Source: UBA3206 sp964548855
GTDB taxonomy: Bacteria; Bacillota_I; Bacilli_A; Acholeplasmatales; Anaeroplasmataceae
Direction: 5' to 3'
NCBI GenBank assembly: GCA_964548855.1
Contig: CAZJSR010000013.1
Location: 1 to 57,185, forward strand
DNA length: 57,185 nt
Shown here in pieces: positions 7,739-15,464 of the stretch. Both the position numbers and the translations under genes were made by a program. Under the pieces are notes generated by a model that searched no databases, had not been told where the DNA came from, and worked only from the letters and a program-made list of their open reading frames with translations. Position 1 is the stretch's first letter. Each line of letters begins with the position of its first letter.

Positions 7739-9973
7739 ATGGTTGAATTTATAAATGTTTGTTATAGTGTTTTAGATGGCCATGGTGAAAAAAGAATACT
7801 AGAAGATATTTCTTTTAAACTACCTAGAACTGGACTTGTTGCTTTAACTGGAAAAAGTGGTAGTGGGAAAACTACTATTCTTAACTTAATATCTAACACT
7901 ATTAGTAAAACGAGTGGAAGTATCATTGTTGATAATTATAATTATGATGAACTTTCTTTAAAACAAATAGATGAAATAAGGGCACATCATATTTCTATTG
8001 TATACCAAGATTTAGAATTAATAGATAAATTAAGTCTTAAAGAGAATATTGAACTTGCTTGTAAGATAAAGGATGTTTCTTTTGATTTGGTATATGATAA
8101 ATATAAAGAATATTTAAATATGCTAGATATTTCTAATTTTGAGGATGAAAAGGTTGTTAATTTATCTGGTGGTGAACGTCAAAGAGTTGCTGTATTAAGA
8201 GCTATCATTACAAATCCTAGTATCATTCTTTTAGATGAACCAACGGCTTCATTAGATAAAAATAACGCTAAAATTATAATGGATTTCTTAAAGAAAATAT
8301 CTAGTGACGTTTTAATTTTATTTACAAGCCACGACGTTAATTTGATTAAGTCATATACGGATCAAGTTATTAGTATTGATTATGGTCAAATAATCGAAAA
8401 TACTGCTATATATAAAGAAGATAATATACAATCAGTAGCTGATAATCAAGTAGTTTCTCATAAGAAAAATAATCTAGCTAAGGTTTATTATGCATCAAGA
8501 AAAATCTTTAAAAAAAGCACTATTATTACAATTATTAGTTCGATTTTCCTTGCTATTTCTTCGGTATTAGCGATTATTTCTTGTACAACTTTAAATAAAT
8601 CAGTAGCTGAATATGTTTACGATGCATATCGTAAAACGGATTATAATGTATACTATATATCAGAAGTAGAAAAATGTCTTTTTGATGGCGAGTCAGATCC
8701 TTCTATCGAATCCTTTGGATTAGAACACATCCAAAATGTTTTAAATAAAGAATATAACCTAGATATAAAAAAATCACTTTATAATTTTATTAAAAGTACA
8801 AAGTATAAAGATCTAGGCCATAATTTAATTGAAAATAATAGTTATGGCGATTTTGAGATAGGAATAACAGATTATACATTAAAAAAATTAGTAGATGATA
8901 AAGTGATAAATGAAAAAAATGTTATTGGAAGTGAAATCACTATTGGAAATTTTACTTTTAAAATAAAGAAAATAATCGGTACTAATTATAAATGGTTTGA
9001 ACCACTATCTGGGAAAACAAGATTAGATTATTTACCATTTGTTGAACTTTCCTATAGAAACGTATATCTTAATGAAAAAACTATGACAATGATTTATAAT
9101 GATATTATACCATCTAAAAAATCTTCCTTATCTGGTAAAGAGTGTGTGGTATATGATATAGATAAAGTAAGATACTCAATTAAATATGGTGATGCAGATT
9201 TATCAGATGATGAAATAATGATAAGCTTTGATTTTGCGAGAGAACTTTTAAACAAAGATATATCTGTAACAGAAATGACAGAAGAAGATTTTAATACCTT
9301 ACGTGGAAGAAAAATTAATTTTAATGGGAAGGAATATTTTATTGCTGCTGTTGGTGCTGGTTATTCAAGTTGTGTAGCATTATCAAAAGAAAATTATCAA
9401 GCATTTATTTGCGAAATAGACCAAAATGATGTTGAGTATTACTTTGAACTACCAGATAAAAAAACATCGATATCATTAATTAATGATATTTTAAGAAATG
9501 ATGAAGTTAATTTAATCAGTCCTTATACAAATGATGTTTTATATTTGGCAACCGATTTTAAATCATTAAAAGTATATATAAAATATTTCTTTATTGCATC
9601 TGTTGTGCTTGTTTTGTTGTCAGCTTTTATATTAATTAATAATTTATTTAATAAGCATAAAAAAGAAATCGGTGTATTAAGAAGTTTGGGAATGAAAAAG
9701 AATAATATTTTATTGTTGTTCTTGCTGCATGTATTAAAAATAATATTTTTATCTATGATTATTGCTATTTTGGTTTATAGTTTTGGATGGTTTACAATGA
9801 TAAATATATCCTATGTAGATTATTATTCATTTGTGACTTGGGTTGTAGATTACAATATAGTTGGCGTATTGTTATATTTGTTATTCAATGTTTTAATGAT
9901 ATGTGCGGTTTTTGGAATTATATACTATATGTTTAGTAGAAAGAATATTCAAGAATTATTAAAAAATAAGTAA
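7739..9973 (+). CDS. Fused ABC ATPase-FtsX-type permease
   Basis: 744 aa with the ATPase first and the membrane domain second, as in MacB-type proteins. The ATPase occupies residues 1-225: Walker A GKSGSGKTT (38-46), signature LSGGERQ, Walker B IILLDEPTA, and a switch His in TSHD. One helix near residue 260 is followed by a large extracytoplasmic domain (about 290-610). The C-terminus has three helices with the FtsX signature EIGVLRSLGMKKNNI. Such mechanotransmission transporters act on lipoproteins, peptides or cell-wall enzymes rather than small solutes. The gene follows the secreted protein and has AGGAGGT before its ATG. Terminator at 9981. Confidence 0.92.
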   Translation: MVEFINVCYSVLDGHGEKRILEDISFKLPRTGLVALTGKSGSGKTTILNLISNTISKTSGSIIVDNYNYDELSLKQIDEIRAHHISIVYQDLELIDKLSLKENIELACKIKDVSFDLVYDKYKEYLNMLDISNFEDEKVVNLSGGERQRVAVLRAIITNPSIILLDEPTASLDKNNAKIIMDFLKKISSDVLILFTSHDVNLIKSYTDQVISIDYGQIIENTAIYKEDNIQSVADNQVVSHKKNNLAKVYYASRKIFKKSTIITIISSIFLAISSVLAIISCTTLNKSVAEYVYDAYRKTDYNVYYISEVEKCLFDGESDPSIESFGLEHIQNVLNKEYNLDIKKSLYNFIKSTKYKDLGHNLIENNSYGDFEIGITDYTLKKLVDDKVINEKNVIGSEITIGNFTFKIKKIIGTNYKWFEPLSGKTRLDYLPFVELSYRNVYLNEKTMTMIYNDIIPSKKSSLSGKECVVYDIDKVRYSIKYGDADLSDDEIMISFDFARELLNKDISVTEMTEEDFNTLRGRKINFNGKEYFIAAVGAGYSSCVALSKENYQAFICEIDQNDVEYYFELPDKKTSISLINDILRNDEVNLISPYTNDVLYLATDFKSLKVYIKYFFIASVVLVLLSAFILINNLFNKHKKEIGVLRSLGMKKNNILLLFLLHVLKIIFLSMIIAILVYSFGWFTMINISYVDYYSFVTWVVDYNIVGVLLYLLFNVLMICAVFGIIYYMFSRKNIQELLKNK

Positions 9974-9980
9974 TAATATA

Positions 9981-10012
9981 AGATCTAGTCTTTTGGCTAG
10001 ATTTTATTTTTA
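9981..10012 (+). terminator. Intrinsic terminator after ABC gene
   Basis: Stem ATCTAG/CTAGAT extended by C-G and T-G pairs, followed by a T-rich tract. Confidence 0.75.
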
Positions 10013-10045
10013 TGCATTTATTTAAAAGAAAAAATCAACTTTCTA

Positions 10046-10072
10046 TTGAAAAAAATGGTTATTTTTTATAAA
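10046..10072 (+). promoter_or_regulatory. Candidate promoter of first IMPDH gene
   Basis: TTGAAA (10046-10051) and TATAAA (10067-10072) with a short 15-nt spacer. The -35 context, TTGAAAAAAATGG, is nearly repeated at the degV promoter. Confidence 0.5.
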
Positions 10073-10107
10073 ATATATGAAATATAAAATATAAGGAGAA
10101 GATGAAA

Positions 10108-11610
10108 ATGGCATATTATTATAAAGAAACATCAAGAACTTTTGCTGAATATTTATTAGTACCAGGATACTCTTCATGTGAATGTATTCCTAGTAAGGTT
10201 TCGTTAAAAACACCTCTTGTAAAATTCAAAAAAGGTGAAGAACCTAAAATTACAATGAATATTCCACTCGTATCTGCTATTATGCAATCTGTATCTGATG
10301 ATACACTTGCGATTGCGTTAGCTAAAGAAGGAGGAGTATCATTTATCTATGGTTCTCAAACTCCAGAAAGCGAAGCTCAAATGGTTAAGAGAGTAAAGGA
10401 TTATAAGAAAGGATTTATTACTTCAGATAGTAATTTAACTCCAAATGCGACGTTAAAAGATGTTGTTGAATTAGTTGAAAGAACAGGTCATAGAACAATA
10501 GCTATAACTGATGATGCATCACCAAATGGCAAATTATTAGGGCTTGTAACATCAAAAGATTATAGAATATCAAGAACACCTTTAGATACTAAGGTTTCTG
10601 AGTTTATGACGCCTATTGAAAAACTAATTACTGCACCTTCATCTACTTCTTTAAAAGAAGCAAATGATATTATATGGGATCATAAGATTAATGCATTACC
10701 TTTAATTGATGAAGATGGTAAACTTAAATACATGGTATTTAGAAAAGACTATGAATCTCATAAAGAGAATGAACTAGAATTATTAGATAAGAATAAATCG
10801 TATGTTGTAGGTGCAGGAATTAATACAAGAGATTATGAAACAAGAGTTCCGCTACTTGTAGAAGCTGGTGCGGATGTTTTATGTATTGATTCATCTGAAG
10901 GTTATAGTGAATGGCAAAAACTTACAATTGATTGGATTCGTTCTAAATATAAGGATACTGTAAAAGTAGGTGCTGGAAATGTTGTAGATAAAGAAGGATT
11001 TAGATTCTTGGCTGAAGCTGGTGCTGACTTTGTAAAGGTTGGAATCGGTGGTGGTTCTATATGTATAACAAGAGAAACAAAAGGAATCGGAAGAGGACAA
11101 GCTACAGCTTTAATTGATGTTTGTGAAGCAAGAGATGAATATTATAAAGAAACTGGGATATATATACCGGTATGTTCAGATGGTGGTATAGTTCATGATT
11201 ATCATATGACATTAGCTTTAGCTATGGGGGCAGATTTTGTAATGCTTGGAAGATACTTCGCAAGATTTGATGAATCGCCTACAAGTAAGTTAAAAGTAAA
11301 CGGTAGATTTGTAAAAGAATATTGGGGCGAAGGATCTAATAGAGCTCGTAATTGGCAAAGATATGATATGGGTGGGGCATCTAAGTTATCTTTTGAAGAA
11401 GGTGTTGACTCATATGTTCCTTATGCAGGTTCTTTAAAAGATAATGTTGGATTAACATTATCTAAGGTTCGTTCAACTATGTGTAACTGTGGTGCACTTT
11501 CACTTTTAGAATTAAGACAAAAAGCTAAACTTACAGTTGTTTCATCTACTTCAATAATTGAAGGTGGAAGCCATGATGTTATGCTTAAGGATATGAATCA
11601 AAATAAATAA
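10108..11610 (+). CDS. IMP dehydrogenase, Tritrichomonas-type
   Basis: Oxidises IMP to XMP with NAD, the committed step to GMP. The barrel is interrupted by a CBS pair (about residues 110-220). Catalytic Cys319 is in GGGSICITRE and the flap Arg418-Tyr419 in ARNWQRYDMGG. From memory these numbers equal those of Tritrichomonas foetus IMPDH (Cys319, Arg418, Tyr419), and whole segments such as GEGSNRARNWQRYD, LSFEEGVDSYVPYAG and STMCNCGAL match that enzyme rather than canonical GuaB. 500 aa. ATG 10108 is nine bases after AAGGAG; the ATG at 10102 is too close. A canonical GuaB is also present at 25794, so this is a second, divergent isozyme. Confidence 0.93.
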   Translation: MAYYYKETSRTFAEYLLVPGYSSCECIPSKVSLKTPLVKFKKGEEPKITMNIPLVSAIMQSVSDDTLAIALAKEGGVSFIYGSQTPESEAQMVKRVKDYKKGFITSDSNLTPNATLKDVVELVERTGHRTIAITDDASPNGKLLGLVTSKDYRISRTPLDTKVSEFMTPIEKLITAPSSTSLKEANDIIWDHKINALPLIDEDGKLKYMVFRKDYESHKENELELLDKNKSYVVGAGINTRDYETRVPLLVEAGADVLCIDSSEGYSEWQKLTIDWIRSKYKDTVKVGAGNVVDKEGFRFLAEAGADFVKVGIGGGSICITRETKGIGRGQATALIDVCEARDEYYKETGIYIPVCSDGGIVHDYHMTLALAMGADFVMLGRYFARFDESPTSKLKVNGRFVKEYWGEGSNRARNWQRYDMGGASKLSFEEGVDSYVPYAGSLKDNVGLTLSKVRSTMCNCGALSLLELRQKAKLTVVSSTSIIEGGSHDVMLKDMNQNK

Positions 11611-11615
11611 AGACA

Positions 11616-11650
11616 AATGAAAGAGTGAAAATTTCATTCTTTCATTTTTT
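11616..11650 (+). terminator. Intrinsic terminator of first IMPDH gene
   Basis: A 14-bp stem, AATGAAAGAGTGAA with TTCATTCTTTCATT (one G-U), with a tight loop and a T tract. Confidence 0.85.
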
Positions 11651-11721
11651 GTAAATATGTCGAATTAAATAAAATTCAAAAAAATTTAATTTTATATATT
11701 TTTATATAATTTATGTAGATA

Positions 11722-11733
11722 TAAAGCGCTTTA
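11722..11733. promoter_or_regulatory. Perfect CG-centred palindrome upstream of fhs
   Basis: TAAAGCGCTTTA is a perfect 12-bp palindrome of the LacI/CcpA operator type. On the minus strand it extends to TGTAAAGCGCTTTATA, close to long-armed cre variants. It lies about 35 bases upstream of a likely -10 at 11769. Confidence 0.5.
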
Positions 11734-11765
11734 CAAAAATAATAATGGAGTTATTTTTCAAATTG

Positions 11766-11774
11766 TGATAAAAT
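11766..11774 (+). promoter_or_regulatory. Extended -10 of fhs leader
   Basis: TGATAAAAT fits TGnTATAAT with one change. No clear -35 is seen. It would start a leader of about 170 nt before fhs. Confidence 0.45.
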
Positions 11775-11831
11775 AATTTCGTGGATAATATTCTTTTTAT
11801 AAGGATAATGTTGAAGAGGAAGGTATATTAT

Positions 11832-11903
11832 ATGATAAGAGATCGCATTCTTCAAGTTAATATTCATGCTAGTCATCAAAAGGTGATATTTTTTAATGCG
11901 TAA
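11832..11903 (+). CDS. 23-codon leader ORF upstream of fhs
   Basis: A short ORF beginning MIRDRILQ and ending KVIFFNA, with an unusually good ribosome site (GAGGAAGG, eight bases before the ATG). Its stop codon touches the foot of the terminator hairpin at 11902. CGCATT early in the ORF (codons 5-6) is complementary to AATGCG at its end, giving an alternative fold that would contain most of the ORF. This resembles a leader-peptide attenuator, but there is no run of one regulatory codon. It could also be a free-standing small protein. Translation is not demonstrated. Confidence 0.45.
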   Translation: MIRDRILQVNIHASHQKVIFFNA

Positions 11904-11931
11904 AAACGAGGACTAATGTCGTCGTTTTTTA
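11902..11931 (+). terminator. Terminator in fhs leader
   Basis: AAAACGAGGAC, loop TAAT, GTCGTCGTTTT (one mismatch), then further Ts, ending about 25 bases before the fhs ATG. Its place between leader ORF and fhs suggests attenuation. Confidence 0.8.
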
Positions 11932-11955
11932 TTTTATAAGAAGGGACAAAATAAA

Positions 11956-13620
11956 ATGACTGATTTAGAAATTGCTCAAAATGCACAAATGTATAAGATT
12001 ACTGACGTGGCGGCTAAAATGTCAATTAGCGAAGATGATTTAGAGTTATATGGAAAATATAAAGCTAAAATCTCATTAGATGTTTTAAAGAAAAATAGCC
12101 ATGAAGGTAAGGTAGTGCTTGTTACAGCTATTAATCCAACGCCAGCAGGAGAAGGGAAATCTACAACTACTATTGGACTTGCAGATGCGTTTACAAGTTT
12201 AGGAAAATCTTGTGTTGCGGCTATTCGTGAACCAAGCTTTGGACCTGTGTTAGGTGTAAAAGGTGGTGCTGCAGGTGGTGGTTATGCTCAAGTAGTACCT
12301 ATGGAAGATATAAACTTACACTTCACTGGAGATATACATGCAATAACTACTGCGAATAATGCAATAGCGGCTATATTAGATAATCATATTCATCAAGGTA
12401 ATGCTTTAGGAATTGATCCTAGAAGGATTATTTGGAAGAGGGTTCTTGATATGAATGATAGAGCCTTAAGAAATGTTACAATCGGACTTGGCGGCGCTAC
12501 AAATGGAGTTCCTAGAGAGGATCATTTTGATATAACGGTCGCAAGTGAGATTATGGCACTTTTGTGTTTGGCCACATCACTTGATGATTTTAAAGAAAGA
12601 TTGAATGATATTGTTGTAGCTTATAAGTATGATAAAACTCCAGTTACTGTTAGGGATTTAGGTTGTGCTGGGGCTATAACTATGATAATGAAAGATGCGA
12701 TAAAACCTAATTTAGTACAAACTCTTGAACACACACCGGTTTTAATTCATGGTGGGCCTTTCGCGAATATAGCTCATGGATGTAATAGTGCTATAGCTAC
12801 GAAAATGGCTATGAAACTAAGCGATATTACTGTAACAGAGGCTGGATTTGGTGCTGATTTAGGTGCTGAGAAGTTCTTTGATATTAAATGTAGAAAAACT
12901 AATATCAAGCCTTCTTGTGTAGTAATTGTTGCGACAATTCGTGCCTTAAAGATGCATGGTGGTGTTGATAAAAAAGAATTAGGAAAAGAAAATGTTCCAG
13001 CTTTACTAAAGGGAATTGAAAATTTAGAAAAGCATATTGAAAATGTTAAGAAATTTTGCCTTCCTTATGTAGTGGCAATTAATAAGTTTGTTACAGATAC
13101 TGATACTGAACTTGCAGAATTAGAATCTTGGGCTTCAAAAAATGGGCATGATGTTTCATTATCTGAAGTGTGGGAAAAAGGAAGTCAAGGTGGATTAGAT
13201 TTAGCTAAGAAGGTTTTAAAGAAAATTGAAACTGAAGATGGATCTAAGACATTTAAGTTCTTATATGATGAAAATGATTCTATTAAGAATAAGGTAGAAA
13301 CTATTTGTAAAGAAATGTATGGTGCTTCTGGTGTTGATTTTAGTACAACCGCACTAAATCAAATTAAATCGTTTGAAGCGAATGGATGGGATAAACTTCC
13401 TATATGTATGGCAAAAACACAATATAGTTTTTCAGATAATCCAAAACTATTAGGAAGACCTACAGGATTTAAGATTACAATTAGAGAATTTAAACCATCT
13501 ATTGGTGCTGGATTTATTGTTGCGTTAACTGGTGATGTTATGACAATGCCTGGTCTGCCAAAAGAACCTGCAGCACTTAAGATGGATGTTATAGATGATA
13601 AAGTTATTGGTTTATTTTAA
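11956..13620 (+). CDS. fhs: Formate-tetrahydrofolate ligase
   Basis: Makes 10-formyl-THF from formate, THF and ATP, feeding the two formyl-transfer steps of purine synthesis (PurN and PurH, both encoded below). The nucleotide-binding loop NPTPAGEGKST is at residues 60-70, and the family segments EPSFGPVLGVKGGAAGGG, FTGDIHAI and TVRDLGCAGA follow. 554 aa is full length. It sits behind a leader with a small ORF and terminator and is followed after 21 bases by the PEPCK-like gene. Confidence 0.96.
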   Translation: MTDLEIAQNAQMYKITDVAAKMSISEDDLELYGKYKAKISLDVLKKNSHEGKVVLVTAINPTPAGEGKSTTTIGLADAFTSLGKSCVAAIREPSFGPVLGVKGGAAGGGYAQVVPMEDINLHFTGDIHAITTANNAIAAILDNHIHQGNALGIDPRRIIWKRVLDMNDRALRNVTIGLGGATNGVPREDHFDITVASEIMALLCLATSLDDFKERLNDIVVAYKYDKTPVTVRDLGCAGAITMIMKDAIKPNLVQTLEHTPVLIHGGPFANIAHGCNSAIATKMAMKLSDITVTEAGFGADLGAEKFFDIKCRKTNIKPSCVVIVATIRALKMHGGVDKKELGKENVPALLKGIENLEKHIENVKKFCLPYVVAINKFVTDTDTELAELESWASKNGHDVSLSEVWEKGSQGGLDLAKKVLKKIETEDGSKTFKFLYDENDSIKNKVETICKEMYGASGVDFSTTALNQIKSFEANGWDKLPICMAKTQYSFSDNPKLLGRPTGFKITIREFKPSIGAGFIVALTGDVMTMPGLPKEPAALKMDVIDDKVIGLF

Positions 13621-13641
13621 AAGAAAAAGGAGAAAATATAT

Positions 13642-15366
13642 ATGGAATATGTAACAGGGAAAAGACAAGTGGTATTCAATTTCTCAGAAAAATTCTGTAA
13701 GACTGAAATTGAAGTATTAAGTTCTGATTGTTTTAAAGAAGTATGGGGAAGATATTTAAAAGGTTTATATGCATCTGAAAATCAAGCATTTTTACCAGTT
13801 TTAACTAAATTTCCAAAGAACAAGGTTGTAAATTATACAATTGATTTATTTAAATTATTATTAAGTTTTTCAATTGAAGAAGTTGAAAATCTAAATCCGT
13901 TCTATGCAAGTGCTCTTGCGATGAAGGATGTATTATATGATTTAGTACAAAACTTCTATGATTATTGGCGTCGTTTAGAAAGATATGCAGTAGTATTAAC
14001 TCGAGCTACAAAAGATGGTGTTGAATCTTCATCTTTCGTAGAAGCGCAAAGTAAATTTAATAATGTAGTTTTATCTACATATCGTTTAATATCTGAAAAA
14101 CTATTTGGAAGTGCGTTCCCAATTTATAGACAACTTCCTGCAGGTGTTAATGCAGCGTTATTATTATCTAGAAATGAATGGATGAAAAAAGATTCTCCAT
14201 ATTATTTCCTAGCAAAGAGTGATGCGATTGAACAAATTGTAATTCGTCCACCTTTCATTTCTTATTCAGCTAAGAATAAAAGAACAGGAACATATCCTGA
14301 AGCAAAGGTAAATCCAATAGAAAGAATTAAAAATACATATAAAGCTAATGATTTCTATTGTTATGCAGCTAAAGTAGGTTCTGCATTAGCTTATGTATAT
14401 TTCCATAGAGATTATATGGCTCATGGTATTACAATAGGAAATTTATTTGAATTCGTTCCTCTATCAGCATGTAAAGGACGTAAGCCAGACTTATTATATA
14501 TCTTTGGTGCTGATTATGATGGTGAATCTGAATTCTATCATGATAAAGAAAACAATATCTATGTAGGACTTGCTCCACATGATGATTCAATTGATTACTT
14601 TGGATATATGAAGAAAATGTTATTAACACTATATAATACATCTATGATTGATCAAGGATACTTACCAATTCATGGAGCATGTGTTCATATTACGATGAAA
14701 AATGGAACAACTAAGAACGTTGTAATAATGGGAGATAGTGGAGCAGGAAAGAGTGAGTCATTAGAAGCCTTATCTGAAATGGCAGGAGATAACATTTCAT
14801 CTCAACTTACTATCTTTGATGATATGGGAACATTTATGGTTAAAGATGGAAAGGTGCTTGCGTATGGTACTGAAATAGGTGCATTCGTTCGTTTAGATGA
14901 TATGTCTAATGGATATGCATATAGAGAAATGGATAGAGCTATATTCATGAACCCAGATAAAGTAAACTCTCGTTTAGTTATCCCTGTAGCAACATATCCT
15001 CAAATAATGAAGGGATATGAAGTTGATATGTTCTTATATGCAAATAACTATGATGAAGAATGCGAATCTGAAGTTGAATTCTATGATAATGCAGAAGAAG
15101 CTAAGAAGATTTTCATCCGTGGTGCTCGTAGAGCTAAAGGTACAACTCAAGAAACTGGTATGACTGAATCATTCTTTGCAAATCCTTTTGGACCAGTTCA
15201 AAGAGAAGAACAAACAAGAGTTATTATCGATAAAGTATTTGATAAATTATTTGAAACAGGAGTTAAGGTAGGAAACCTACATACTCGTTTAGCTGTAACG
15301 GGAATGGAACATAATGGACCAGCTTTAGCAGCTAAGAAATTATTTGAATTACTTGAGAAGAAATAA
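13642..15366 (+). CDS. PEPCK/HPr-kinase-like P-loop protein
   Basis: 574 aa protein with a P-loop GDSGAGKSE at residues 364-372 and an acidic TIFDDMG motif at 391-396, the arrangement of the PEP carboxykinase/HPr kinase superfamily. The loop is closer to HprK (GxSGxGKSE) than to canonical ATP-PEPCK (GLSGTGKTT). The segment HGACVHITMKNGTTKNVVIM before it matches the superfamily core, while residues 1-340 have no motif I recognise. Relatives in low-GC bacteria are, I believe, annotated as PEP carboxykinase; if correct it would interconvert oxaloacetate and PEP. Codon use looks like its neighbours. RBS AAGGAG precedes the ATG. Confidence 0.65.
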   Translation: MEYVTGKRQVVFNFSEKFCKTEIEVLSSDCFKEVWGRYLKGLYASENQAFLPVLTKFPKNKVVNYTIDLFKLLLSFSIEEVENLNPFYASALAMKDVLYDLVQNFYDYWRRLERYAVVLTRATKDGVESSSFVEAQSKFNNVVLSTYRLISEKLFGSAFPIYRQLPAGVNAALLLSRNEWMKKDSPYYFLAKSDAIEQIVIRPPFISYSAKNKRTGTYPEAKVNPIERIKNTYKANDFYCYAAKVGSALAYVYFHRDYMAHGITIGNLFEFVPLSACKGRKPDLLYIFGADYDGESEFYHDKENNIYVGLAPHDDSIDYFGYMKKMLLTLYNTSMIDQGYLPIHGACVHITMKNGTTKNVVIMGDSGAGKSESLEALSEMAGDNISSQLTIFDDMGTFMVKDGKVLAYGTEIGAFVRLDDMSNGYAYREMDRAIFMNPDKVNSRLVIPVATYPQIMKGYEVDMFLYANNYDEECESEVEFYDNAEEAKKIFIRGARRAKGTTQETGMTESFFANPFGPVQREEQTRVIIDKVFDKLFETGVKVGNLHTRLAVTGMEHNGPALAAKKLFELLEKK

Positions 15367-15376
15367 GAATGAAAAA

Positions 15377-15427
15377 TTATAGATATTTAGATATGGCTTA
15401 GTGCCATATCTTATCTATAAATTTTTT
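15377..15427 (+). terminator. Strong hairpin terminator before purL
   Basis: Two-part stem, TTATAGATA/TATCTATAA outside and AGATATGGC/GCCATATCT inside with a TTAG loop, then six Ts. It ends only 38 bases before the purL ATG, leaving little room for a separate promoter. It may therefore be a partial terminator or attenuator for the purine operon. Confidence 0.85.
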
Positions 15428-15464
15428 GCTTTTAAATATATTAAAGAATTAGAGGTTATGAGTT

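Noticed and set aside
11611..11955. ZTP or THF riboswitch before fhs
   Set aside because: The conserved GC-rich ZTP core and the THF riboswitch signature are not present. Only a small ORF and a terminator can be supported.
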